Shown: positions 1 through 7,904 of the stretch, piece after piece
How positions within the stretch are numbered: the stretch's first letter is position 1
Layout: every line of letters begins with the position of its first letter
DNA from: JAVJSD01 sp040219575
GTDB taxonomy: Bacteria; Planctomycetota; Planctomycetia; Pirellulales; Pirellulaceae
DNA: 64,000 bases
Direction of reading: 5' to 3'
Assembly: GCA_040219575.1 (NCBI GenBank)
Contig: JAVJSD010000144.1
Location: forward strand, 62,001-126,000
The notes under the pieces: model-generated
Database searches by the model: none
What the model was told of the DNA's origin: nothing
Seen by the model: only the letters and a program-made list of their open reading frames with translations
Position numbers and translations under genes: made by a program

Positions 1-235
1 CGTCGTAAATTCGTTCGGCGACCTGGTCGTACTCCCGCTGCGTCTGCGACTCGACCTCGCTGAGACGATCCGGATAGACGAAGTCCGGCACTCCGGCCTT
101 CACGGAAAAGCCGCGCCCCGTGGGCGTCGTGAGTCGGCCCGACGGCATGTCGGACGAATCCGACTCTCGGCTTGACCATTGCATCGCCGCCCGGGTCGCC
201 GGACATCGGTATTGTGCGAATTGATGAGTGATCAT
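1..235 (-). CDS. Class I SAM-dependent methyltransferase, N-terminal part (cut by window edge)
   Basis: Only the first 78 codons lie in the window; the gene runs off the left edge. The start is ATG at 235, five bases after a perfect AGGAGG. The residues visible (a L-x-T-P-x-G-R-G-F-x-V-K-x-G-V-P-D-F-V-Y-P stretch, then an E-x-x-T-Q-x-x-Y-D segment) match the Trm112-like N-terminal lead found before the Rossmann fold in many UbiE-type methyltransferases. The SAM-binding motif itself is outside the window, so the class is inferred from this lead alone. It is the last visible gene of the minus-strand operon that starts near 5650, 34 bp after the preceding methyltransferase. Substrate unknown. 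Confidence 0.6.
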   Translation of the reverse strand, partial: MITHQFAQYRCPATRAAMQWSSRESDSSDMPSGRLTTPTGRGFSVKAGVPDFVYPDRLSEVESQTQREYDQVAERIYD

Positions 236-269
236 GGAGTCCTCCTGACTCAGTGCGGCGTTCTCGCGA

Positions 270-974
270 TCAAGCCGCTGGGCATTCCGTGCGGCGACAT
301 ACGACTGTCCAGACATGCTCCTCGATTCCCCAGAAATCGTTTCGGCAGCAACCGATCGCGAAGTCGTCGAAGTAGGGAGACAATCCGCCCGCGATGGAAT
401 CCTCGTCAGCGAAGCACTTCAGGACGTAGCCGTTGCGCAAGCCGTACGGGTCGTTGGCGACTTCGAGATGTCCGTCCCCCAGATCGACTGCGTCCCGCAG
501 GATGTAGGTCGAGGGCGTTGGAGCGGAGAACACAAAGCGTCCGCCGGGTGCGAGCACGCGGGCGATTTCCAACAGATTGTCGCGAAACGTGGTGCCGGGA
601 TCGACGTAGTAACAGGCATGGCAGGCGAGCAATTCGTCGAAGCGTCGATCCTCAAAGGGGATCGCTCGATTACGGCCGACGCGGATCTCCGCGTCTACTC
701 CGAGCGACTTCATCCTTCCCCGCGTCAAGTCGCAGATCGATTCAGATATTTCGACCCCATGCACGTGCATGCCGAGATTGGATAGCAACGGCATGTTGCG
801 ACCGTCCCCGCACCCCAAATCCAGGACGTTCTTTTCACGATAGTCGCGATCCTTGTTGTGCAATCGAGGATAACTCCCCAGAAATGCGCGCACCACGAAT
901 TCAACCGGATAGACGTGAAACGCAGTCCTCTCATGGTAGAAGGCGTCGTACGTTCGCTCAAGTGTGTTGTGCAT
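270..974 (-). CDS. Class I SAM-dependent methyltransferase
   Basis: A 234-residue Rossmann-fold methyltransferase. Motif I is VLDLGCGDGRN (residues about 50-60), followed by an acidic ribose-binding Glu in HGVEIS and a post-II region ending LAPGGRFVFSAP, as in the Methyltransf_11/25 families. ATG at 974 is chosen because it sits 7 bp after the stop of the upstream formyltransferase, with a weak GGGAT upstream. A GTG at 1031 would add 19 residues (beginning KKKD) but overlaps the upstream gene by 50 bp and lacks a ribosome-binding site; it cannot be excluded. In context it probably modifies the product of the ACP/adenylation/glycosyltransferase pathway. Acceptor unknown. Confidence 0.8.
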   Translation of the reverse strand: MHNTLERTYDAFYHERTAFHVYPVEFVVRAFLGSYPRLHNKDRDYREKNVLDLGCGDGRNMPLLSNLGMHVHGVEISESICDLTRGRMKSLGVDAEIRVGRNRAIPFEDRRFDELLACHACYYVDPGTTFRDNLLEIARVLAPGGRFVFSAPTPSTYILRDAVDLGDGHLEVANDPYGLRNGYVLKCFADEDSIAGGLSPYFDDFAIGCCRNDFWGIEEHVWTVVCRRTECPAA

Positions 975-981
975 CACCAAA

Positions 982-1896
982 TCATCCCAAGCGGTTGCCC
1001 GCAGAAATGTGTAGTTGTCTTTCTTCTTCACTGCGCAACGGAGGACACACGGTGTACTCTTCGATCAACAGGCAACCGTCGTTGCAACTCACAGCAAAGC
1101 GCCCGTCAGGCCACGTCTTGACGATCTCTCCACCCCCCTGCGGGGTATAGCCTTCGATTTCAACACTGCGGGTTCGGCTGATCAGAATCATCTTGTTGAA
1201 CAAGAACGTGTAGGCGGGAAAATAGGGCTCACCGTGTACGCGCACGCGTCGTGAAATGCTTTCTCTCGAAAGATTCCAGTCAATTTCGTAGCGTCGTTCG
1301 ATCGTTCGAAAATACGAACCGCCCGCACGTTGTTCGGCCGCCTGAATGTCGCCGGCGATGATTCGGTCAAAATGTTCGACCAGCAACTCGGCTCCCAGAT
1401 GCATTGTACGGCGGTACAGTTCATGGCCTGTTTCGCCATTTAACGGGTACTTTCGCTGAACGAGCACATCTCCTGTATCCACACCATTGGTGAGATGATG
1501 AATGGCGATCCCGAAGTGCGATTCACCATTGAGGATATACCATGGCGTCGGAAAACGTCCGCGATAGTCTGGCAGGATTCCGGGATGAATGTTGATACAG
1601 CCCAAGCGTGGAACGCCCAAGATGCTGGGTGGAATGATGTGTGGATAGTATGCGGAAACAATCAGATCCGGCCGCCACTCTTCGGTTTGGCGGCGGATGT
1701 CGTCTGTAACGCGACCAGCTTCGATAAACGGCATCCGAGACGCGCGGCAAACGTCGATCGCGGAACGGTAGCCATAGATCCTGTCTCGCGGTGTGTGTTG
1801 CGCTACCACCAACGTAGCGAGGTCCTCTCTGCTCGCAAAAAACTCCGCCAGCTGAAAGCCAATATCTTGTGACGTGAACAATACAACTCGGTTCAT
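982..1896 (-). CDS. Formyltransferase-fold protein (10-formyl-THF dependent N-formyltransferase-like)
   Basis: A 304-residue protein of the formyl_trans_N family. The catalytic triad is present: Asn102 and His104 in NIHPG and Asp140 in GVDTGD, with the same 38-residue Asn-to-Asp spacing as E. coli Fmt. The C-terminal third is not a clear Fmt tRNA-binding domain, and the setting (GT2, ACP, methyltransferases) suggests a sugar- or amine-N-formyltransferase such as those acting on dTDP-aminosugars or ArnA substrates, not initiator-tRNA formylation. This is inferred from context. It is followed 7 bp later by a methyltransferase and preceded 55 bp earlier by the GT2 gene, consistent with one transcript. 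Confidence 0.85.
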   Translation of the reverse strand: MNRVVLFTSQDIGFQLAEFFASREDLATLVVAQHTPRDRIYGYRSAIDVCRASRMPFIEAGRVTDDIRRQTEEWRPDLIVSAYYPHIIPPSILGVPRLGCINIHPGILPDYRGRFPTPWYILNGESHFGIAIHHLTNGVDTGDVLVQRKYPLNGETGHELYRRTMHLGAELLVEHFDRIIAGDIQAAEQRAGGSYFRTIERRYEIDWNLSRESISRRVRVHGEPYFPAYTFLFNKMILISRTRSVEIEGYTPQGGGEIVKTWPDGRFAVSCNDGCLLIEEYTVCPPLRSEEERQLHISAGNRLG

Positions 1897-1951
1897 GTGA
1901 TACGCGTGGTCACTTCTTTATGGAGAGGTTTTCGAAGAACTGCGAGTCGGA

Positions 1952-2911
1952 CTACGCGGCGCGGCGGATAGGGCGTCTATGAGAGGCGGCGTCGCGCTCC
2001 GCCGGATAAACGCGTCGAACGATCGTATAGGGACGGTTCTTGGTCTCCAAGAATATTTTGGACACATAAAGGCCGATCGTTCCGACGGAGAATAGTATCA
2101 GCCCGCCGAGAAACCACACCGACATCATCACGGAGGCCCACCCGTCCACGGTGCCCCCCGCGAGCTTCCAGACAACTAGCATCATGCCCACCAACGCGCT
2201 GAACACGGAAATGGCGAATCCCACATAGAAGATGACAATCAGCGGCATTTCACTGAAGTTCGTGACGCTGTCGATCAGGGCGGTGCACCGACGCCTGAGC
2301 GAATAGGTTGTAGGCGATGTATGGAGCTTTGTAACGGGAACGCCATGTTGCCGGTATCCCGTGATCACCCACAGTCCGCCGATAATCGTCTGTGTCTCGC
2401 GATGCAGCAGCAGTGAGCGAACGTAATCGCGCGTCATCAAGCGCACGGTCAAGTGATTGCGTGGAATCGGATGTTGGATCAACCGATTAATGAGGCAATA
2501 CGAGACCGCGCCCGTGGCGCGCTCGAAGAGGTTTCCCTTGCGGGCGCGTTGGTATCCGTAGACCACATCGACGTCGCGCTGCTGCATCTCGCCGTAGAAT
2601 TCGGGAAGCAATTCGGGGGCCTCCTCGAGATCGCTGTCGATCAGGAATACGAGGTCTCCTTCGGCATGCTCCAGGCCGGTCATCATCGCCTTGTGGTGGC
2701 CGAAATTGCGCGACAACTCGACGACCGTGATGCGGGGGTCCGCCTCGGCCAGGCGGCAGGCGATTTCCAGGGAGTCGTCCGGAGAACCATCGTCAACCAG
2801 CACGATTTCGAATTCGCCGGCGACTTGCTCGGCCGCCAGGACGGCCCGACGGCAGAACTCCTCGACGGTTTGGGCCGAGCAGTAGAGTGTGGCGACAATC
2901 GAGAGTTCCAT
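1952..2911 (-). CDS. Family 2 glycosyltransferase, polyprenyl-phosphate type (GtrB/ArnC/DPM1-like)
   Basis: 319 residues. The GT-A nucleotide-sugar site has VDDGSPDD (39-46) and a metal-binding DSD (92-94), followed by LSRNFG and a K-A-x-x-x-G segment typical of dolichol/undecaprenyl-phosphate sugar synthases. Two C-terminal transmembrane helices (about 224-250 and 264-288) match GtrB/ArnC architecture, so it should act at the inner face of the cytoplasmic membrane, loading a sugar onto undecaprenyl phosphate. ATG at 2911 starts at the family-typical MELSIV; a longer frame to 2971 would overlap the upstream gene. It lies between the adenylation enzyme and the formyltransferase in the operon. 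Sugar unknown. Confidence 0.85.
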   Translation of the reverse strand: MELSIVATLYCSAQTVEEFCRRAVLAAEQVAGEFEIVLVDDGSPDDSLEIACRLAEADPRITVVELSRNFGHHKAMMTGLEHAEGDLVFLIDSDLEEAPELLPEFYGEMQQRDVDVVYGYQRARKGNLFERATGAVSYCLINRLIQHPIPRNHLTVRLMTRDYVRSLLLHRETQTIIGGLWVITGYRQHGVPVTKLHTSPTTYSLRRRCTALIDSVTNFSEMPLIVIFYVGFAISVFSALVGMMLVVWKLAGGTVDGWASVMMSVWFLGGLILFSVGTIGLYVSKIFLETKNRPYTIVRRVYPAERDAASHRRPIRRAA

Positions 2912-2943
2912 GGCGGTGTCTCGCAGGCGATCCGGGCCCAAGG

Positions 2944-4485
2944 TCAAGCGGCGTACTTGCGCATCAGCCACTGGCGATCGGTTTTGCCGTTGGCGTTCTT
3001 CGGCATGGCGTCGAGGACGTGAATTTTGTCCGGCACCATATAGGCGGGGACGTGCGCCGCGACTTGCTGTTTCAGTCGCCGCGGGTCGGAGTCGGACCGC
3101 GCCGCGACGATGGCGACGATGCGACTGTGCTGGTCTTGTTTCTGCTGGAGCGCCACAGCCTCGTCGACGCCCTCCAACGCCAGCAATGCGTGCTGGATTT
3201 CTTCAAGTTCGACGCGGTATCCCTGGTGCTTGACCTGCAGGTCCTGGCGTCCGACGAAGTACAACTTTCCGTCAAGCGGGTCACGCCGCACCAGGTCGCC
3301 GGTGCGGTAGATGGTTTCGTTGTAGTGCGGATTGAGCGGGTTCTGAACAAAGGCTCCGCGCGTTTGTTCCCCTTGGCCGTAATATCCGAGTCCCACGCTC
3401 GGCCCACCCAGACACAACTCGGCCGTCTCCCCGTCGGCGACGGGCGACTCGCCGTCGAGCAGGTATCCGCGAAAATTCGGGATCAACTCACCCAGCGGCG
3501 GCAATCCGTCGAGGTCGATGAAGTCGGCGTCCGAAATCGCATAGCTGCTGCAAATGCAGGTGCATTCAGTAGGTCCATAAACGTTGAACAGTTCGGTTTG
3601 CCCTTTGAGTTCGTCGTACAAGGACTTGAGCTTGACCTTGGGGTAGCCCTCGCCGCCGAAGAGGATCGCCCGCACACTGCGGAACGCATCGCGGCGAATT
3701 TGTTTCATTACCTGCAGGTACATCAGCAGCGACGGCACGGAGAAGTAGACCGTGCAACGCATGTCCTCAATGCGCCGAACCAGGGCGGCGGGATCGGTCA
3801 GGACGTCGCTAGTGAAGGGCACGAGACTGCCGCCGGAGAGCAGCGTCGAGTAAATGTCGAACACCGAGTTGTCGAAGTAGATCGGGTTCAGATGGGTGTG
3901 TCGGTCCTCGGGGGTGAAGCGGTATTGGCGGCGCGCCCAATGGGCGAAATGCAGCAAGTTCGCGTGGCTGATCACCGCCCCTTTGGGCGTCCCGGTGGAG
4001 CCGGACGTGAACATGATGTAGGCCGGCGAGGAACCGTCGATCGCCGCGAGATCGACTTCCGAGGCGTCGTAACCGAGGACCAGCGGGAAGTCATGCTCCC
4101 AGGCGTCGCAACGCACCACAGGGGAATCGAAGGCCTCGTCGGCGGCGGCATTGTCCGAGAATACAAGCTTCGCGCCGCACTGCTCAAGGATGCGCCGATT
4201 GCGAACGGACGGGCTGCGTGGATCGAGGGCGAAGTAGCATGCGCCGACCTTCAGCGCGCCCAGCACCACGACGTAAGGAACAAGCGTCTTCTCCAGGCAG
4301 ATTCCGACGCGGTCGCCGGGGCGGACGCCTTGATCGATTAGGAAGCGAGCCATCTGATTCGAGAGGGCGTCAAGCCGACGGTAATCGACGCACTGCGAAC
4401 CGCCGAAGCGGATCGCCGGACGATCCGAATATCGCCGCACCACGTCGGCGAACATTTGCGGAACATTGTAGAAGTACTTGTGCAT
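2944..4485 (-). CDS. DltA-like amino-acid adenylation enzyme (stand-alone A domain)
   Basis: 513 residues, a complete ANL-superfamily enzyme: P-loop TSGSTGTPKG (160-169), A4 core FDNSVFDIY with Asp205 in the position that binds the alpha-amino group of amino acids, GPTE (304-307), YRTGD (393-397), GRQDLQVKHQGYR hinge, and the catalytic NGK lysine (Lys501). The A4 and A8 regions most resemble D-alanine carrier-protein ligase DltA by recall. It should activate an amino acid as the adenylate and load it on the phosphopantetheine of the ACP encoded two genes upstream. No DltB/DltD partner is visible. ATG at 4485 avoids overlap with the SDR gene. Substrate cannot be read reliably by eye. Confidence 0.85.
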   Translation of the reverse strand: MHKYFYNVPQMFADVVRRYSDRPAIRFGGSQCVDYRRLDALSNQMARFLIDQGVRPGDRVGICLEKTLVPYVVVLGALKVGACYFALDPRSPSVRNRRILEQCGAKLVFSDNAAADEAFDSPVVRCDAWEHDFPLVLGYDASEVDLAAIDGSSPAYIMFTSGSTGTPKGAVISHANLLHFAHWARRQYRFTPEDRHTHLNPIYFDNSVFDIYSTLLSGGSLVPFTSDVLTDPAALVRRIEDMRCTVYFSVPSLLMYLQVMKQIRRDAFRSVRAILFGGEGYPKVKLKSLYDELKGQTELFNVYGPTECTCICSSYAISDADFIDLDGLPPLGELIPNFRGYLLDGESPVADGETAELCLGGPSVGLGYYGQGEQTRGAFVQNPLNPHYNETIYRTGDLVRRDPLDGKLYFVGRQDLQVKHQGYRVELEEIQHALLALEGVDEAVALQQKQDQHSRIVAIVAARSDSDPRRLKQQVAAHVPAYMVPDKIHVLDAMPKNANGKTDRQWLMRKYAA

Positions 4486-4552
4486 GAATGGTTTGAATCT
4501 GTCGGCGTTCGAAAACCGGGACAGCTGTTTGATTAGCGTGCCTCTTCGCGCC

Positions 4553-5275
4553 TCAAAGACTGAGACCCCCATCAAGTTCCAGGATTTTGCCGTCAAAGAA
4601 GGCGTTCTCGACGATGAAGTCGATCGCCTTCAGGAACTCCTCCACCTTTCCCAACCGCCGCAGCGCCGTTCGCCCACGAATCTGCTTGAGGGTTGGCTCC
4701 CCCACCGCCTTGCGCGTCGAAGCCGTGTCGATAAACCCTGGGGCAAGGGCGGCGACACGCACACCGAGCGGCCCAAGTTCCTTCGCCAACGCCACCGTGA
4801 GACCGTTGACGCCCGCCTTCGCTGCCGAGTAGGCGGGCTGGCCCAGGTTGCCCGCGGCACAGATCGAGCTGATGTTGACGATCAATCCCTTTCGGGATCG
4901 CGACACCATGGCGGCGGCGCAGTAGGCGCTCACGTAGAACACTGCGCTAAGGGTAACGTCGATAACTTCTCGCCAACGCTCAAAGTCGTAGCAAGTCAAC
5001 TTCCCGTCGACGAGGCGAATCAGCGGCGCGCTGTGAATGACGCCCGCATTGTTGATCACGATATCCGCCGGCTCGCCGCCCGAGAGCACCGTTTCGATTT
5101 GGTCGGGGCAGCGCAGGTCGCACGCGCGAAACTCGAACTGCGCGCCGAACTCCGCCTCAATCCCCTCTGGCTGGCGAATGTCCAAGCCCACCACGTGACA
5201 CCCCTTGTGCAGGAAGTGCGTCGCCAACTGCGTGCCGAGATCTCCTGACACGCCTGTGATCAAGACCGACGTCAT
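4553..5275 (-). CDS. SDR-family oxidoreductase (FabG-like)
   Basis: 240 residues. A variant glycine motif TGVSGDLG (7-14, glycines spaced as in TGxxGxxG), NNAG (75-78), catalytic Ser136/137, Tyr149 and Lys153 (YSAAK) and a C-terminal LDGG identify a classical NAD(P)-dependent short-chain dehydrogenase. Its start overlaps the stop of the ACP gene by 4 bp (ATGA), a sign of translational coupling, so the likely substrate is an ACP-bound or closely related intermediate. FabG itself is the nearest well-known relative, but a housekeeping fatty-acid role is unlikely in this company. Exact substrate unknown. Confidence 0.85.
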   Translation of the reverse strand: MTSVLITGVSGDLGTQLATHFLHKGCHVVGLDIRQPEGIEAEFGAQFEFRACDLRCPDQIETVLSGGEPADIVINNAGVIHSAPLIRLVDGKLTCYDFERWREVIDVTLSAVFYVSAYCAAAMVSRSRKGLIVNISSICAAGNLGQPAYSAAKAGVNGLTVALAKELGPLGVRVAALAPGFIDTASTRKAVGEPTLKQIRGRTALRRLGKVEEFLKAIDFIVENAFFDGKILELDGGLSL

Positions 5276-5514
5276 GAGGGGCTGCCATGAAGTTCCCCGC
5301 GCCCGGCCAACACGCGGCGAATCTCAGACAACGACGTAAGTTGCTGAATCTCGTCGCGATCCAACTCGATGCCGTACGCCGCCTGCAGGCCGACGACCAA
5401 CCGCACATGTTTCAGCGAGTCCCACTCGGGAAGGTCGCGGAACTCGGTGTCTTCCCCAATCGTAGCGCCGGGCTCTTCGAGAAGTTCCTCGATCAAGGCA
5501 GTAAGCTTGCTCAT
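5272..5514 (-). CDS. Acyl/peptidyl carrier protein
   Basis: 80 residues, the size of free-standing carrier proteins. The phosphopantetheine attachment site is Ser33 in WDSLKH, in the usual position at the start of helix II, surrounded by acidic residues. First gene of the minus-strand operon, overlapping the SDR gene by 4 bp. With the DltA-like ligase nearby it could act as a DltC-like aminoacyl carrier; acyl carriage for the SDR is the alternative. ATG at 5512-5514 is preceded by a weak GGAA. Confidence 0.85.
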   Translation of the reverse strand: MSKLTALIEELLEEPGATIGEDTEFRDLPEWDSLKHVRLVVGLQAAYGIELDRDEIQQLTSLSEIRRVLAGRGELHGSPS

Positions 5515-5654
5515 AGCCGTTCCATGCTTCTTGTCGCCGCAAGGCGAATGAAATCCATTTCCGTGTGACTGGGTGACGCCGCGGGACGTGCAGACTGCGG
5601 AACCTCAATTGAAAGGCACCTCCGCAGCCCCAGGTCGGGGACGCTTGAGGCGGG

Positions 5655-5683
5655 AGTATATCGGCGCGAGAAGAGGGTCTCAA
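5655..5683 (-). promoter_or_regulatory. Sigma70-type promoter of the carrier-protein operon
   Basis: On the minus strand TTGAGA (5683-5678, 5 of 6 matches to TTGACA) is followed after 17 bp by TATACT (5660-5655). Transcription would begin near 5648 and leave a leader of about 134 nt before the ACP start. This is the best-looking housekeeping promoter in the window. The rest of 5515-5860, between the divergent ACP and GT-C genes, shows nothing else convincing. Confidence 0.6.
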
Positions 5684-5845
5684 GATCGATTCCATTGCAA
5701 GCACTCCTTGCTATCAACGGTCGGACGAACATCCGCCGAGCCTGGAGATTGAACATTACTGCGGCCGAGCGTTTCATCTTCCGTTCGCCGCGTCGGGCGC
5801 GTGATCGGAGCGCTGACCGCCCGTTAGAACCAGCGACCAGGGGCG

Positions 5846-5854
5846 TGCTACAAT
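5846..5854 (+). promoter_or_regulatory. Extended -10 promoter giving a probable leaderless transcript
   Basis: TG-C-TACAAT at 5846-5854 fits an extended -10 element. Its expected transcription start (about 7 bases downstream) coincides with the GTG at 5861 that opens the next gene, which also has no Shine-Dalgarno sequence. No good -35 is visible. Confidence 0.45.
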
Positions 5855-5860
5855 CGATCT

Positions 5861-7474
5861 GTGGACGCCAATTCCTCCGAATCGAGCCATTCCGTCGCGT
5901 CGCAGTTGCTGGCGTGGGGATTGCTGGCGCTGACGACGTCGGCCGGCCTTGCGCTGCGGTCGATGCCGATCGGGGCCTCCCTGTGGGTCGATGAACTGCA
6001 TACCGCCTGGACCGTCAGCGGCGGACTCGACGAGGTGGCGGCGCGGGCGTGGATCGGCAATCAAAGTCCGCTGTACTTCTGGGGCCTGTGGCAGTGGACC
6101 TCCGCCTGCGGGCTGAGCGAGTCGATGTTGCGGCTGCCCTCGGTGCTGGCCGGCGCCGCGCTCATCCCGCTGACCTATCTGTTCGTGGCCCGGGCGACCG
6201 GGTCGCGGATGGCCGCCTTGCTGGGCGCGGTCGTGGCCGCGCTCAATCCGCTGGGGTTCGAGTTCTCCATCGAGGCCCGTCCCTACGCCTGGGTGCAGTT
6301 GCTGGCGCTCGGGCACGTGCTGCTGTTGGCCGAGTTGCTGAGGCGGCGGCGGCCTGCTGCTCAGGATGCGAAGAAGACAGAGGCGACGGCGGCGGGCGGC
6401 CTGGCGCCGCTGTGGCTGTTGCGGGCCGGGTGGATCGTCTGCGGCGTGCTGCTGTTTCATCTGCACTACACGGCGGCGCTGTTGCTGCCGGCCGAGGCCG
6501 CCGCGTTCGTCCTCGTTCGCATGTTCGACCGGCGCGGCGTGTATGGGTGGACCGCCTGCGCCATCGACCTGGCGCTGACCGCGGTCGGCTGGCTCCCGGC
6601 GGCGGGGCATCTCGTGGAAGTCGGCGGCCGGCGCGACAACTGGGCGATGTTCGTCGACCATGCGCCGCTGTGGGATTCGCCGCTGTGGTTTCCCTGGACG
6701 CATGTCGTGGCTTGGTCGGCGGCGCTGTTGGCCGCGACGGCCGCCTTCCGCTGGCTGCGGGGAAGACGTCCGCTCGTGCGGCCGGTGAGCCTGTCGACGG
6801 TGTTGCTGGTCGCCTGCTGGGCGGCGGCGCCGGCGATCGTCGCCTGGACGCTCAACCAGACCGACATCGCGCGGCTCTTTTTCCTGCGCTACCTGGTCGT
6901 TTCGATTCCGGCCCCAGCGGCGGCCGTCGGTTTGTTCTGCGGGGCCTCGGTGGGGTGGGCCCGATGGCTGCAGCTTGCGCTGCTGACGCCCTTGGCGTTT
7001 GTCGCCGCCGGCCTGACCCTGGCGGGACTGCAAAGCGGCCGGCTTCCCGTGCAGCCGCCCAACGAAGACTGGCGCGGCGCCGTGCAGTACATCCTCGATC
7101 GGCAGCGGAGCGACACGTCGCCGGTGTTCGTTGATGCGGGGCTGATCGAAGCCAGCCAGCTTCCCGCGGACGACGGCGCCCTGCAGCGGTACTGCCTGTC
7201 TGTCGTGACGGGGATTTATCGGCTCGACCAGCCCGGCCGGCCGCTCGTGGCGTTGTCGCTCGAGGGTCGCCCCTCGCCGTCGGCGACGCCGAGATCGTCG
7301 GAATTGTTAACGACCGGCGAAGCCTGGGTGTTGGTGCGGGGGCGGCGGCGCGAGGCGGAGAGCGCTCGCGCGGGGGTGGCGGCCGCCTTGGTGGAGGCCG
7401 GGGCGCCGGGCGACCGGATCGAGGTCGACACGCGACGGTTTCCAGGAGTAACGGTCTTGCGCATTTCGTGGTAG
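5861..7474 (+). CDS. GT-C fold membrane glycosyltransferase (family 39/PMT-like)
   Basis: 537 residues with about ten hydrophobic helices and a C-terminal soluble part (from about residue 400). The first extracytoplasmic loop has SLWVDELHTAW, with the Asp44-Glu45 pair expected of the catalytic acidic site of GT-C enzymes, followed by SPLYF, as in the ArnT/PMT/glycosyltransferase-87-like families that use polyprenyl-phosphate sugars. It could accept the lipid-linked sugar made by the divergent GT2 operon, but only proximity supports that. The start GTG is chosen because the frame opens there directly behind a -10 element. Very GC-rich codon use, like its neighbours. Confidence 0.7.
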   Translation: MDANSSESSHSVASQLLAWGLLALTTSAGLALRSMPIGASLWVDELHTAWTVSGGLDEVAARAWIGNQSPLYFWGLWQWTSACGLSESMLRLPSVLAGAALIPLTYLFVARATGSRMAALLGAVVAALNPLGFEFSIEARPYAWVQLLALGHVLLLAELLRRRRPAAQDAKKTEATAAGGLAPLWLLRAGWIVCGVLLFHLHYTAALLLPAEAAAFVLVRMFDRRGVYGWTACAIDLALTAVGWLPAAGHLVEVGGRRDNWAMFVDHAPLWDSPLWFPWTHVVAWSAALLAATAAFRWLRGRRPLVRPVSLSTVLLVACWAAAPAIVAWTLNQTDIARLFFLRYLVVSIPAPAAAVGLFCGASVGWARWLQLALLTPLAFVAAGLTLAGLQSGRLPVQPPNEDWRGAVQYILDRQRSDTSPVFVDAGLIEASQLPADDGALQRYCLSVVTGIYRLDQPGRPLVALSLEGRPSPSATPRSSELLTTGEAWVLVRGRRREAESARAGVAAALVEAGAPGDRIEVDTRRFPGVTVLRISW

Positions 7475-7904
7475 CGCGGGAGCGAAACAGAGAGCGAAAG
7501 CGGGCCATTCGCCCGACGCGCCGGGGGCCAATTGCGACCTGGAATTCCAGCGGCCGGACTCGCCCAGACGACTGGCAGCGATGCCGCTTTCCTGGGCAAA
7601 ACGGGGGGCGAAACTGCTATCACCCCGGTCGCTGGCGAGGGGGCGGCGCTCCAAAAAATCGGGCGGCGGCGGCGTGCTGAAATGCCAAGTGGCGAGGTGG
7701 CAAAAACGTGGAAAAACCGCCGGATTTCCGCGATTCTCGACGATTTCAGCGGCGGCGGCGGTGCGGTGTTGGAGTCTCGGCGTTCTGGAAATTCTGAAGG
7801 TTTTTTGCGAACCGGCCCAATTTTTTCGGTGTTCAATCATCTAGTCCTATGGAAGAGAAGGACTACGAGACACAGTAACGTCTTACGTAATGGAGAAGAG
7901 GCCG
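7475..7904. other. Intergenic stretch without recognisable gene
   Basis: About 430 bp between the GT-C gene and the LRR gene. It contains GGC/GGCGG-rich runs and several poly-A/poly-T tracts, but no coding frame with family character and no clear terminator. The last 15 bases include GGAGAAGAGG, used as the ribosome-binding site of the next gene. Confidence 0.5.

Noticed and set aside
5774..7033. A 419-codon minus-strand frame over the GT-C gene
   Set aside because: Low-complexity Arg/Gln/Pro product, antisense to a clear membrane glycosyltransferase.
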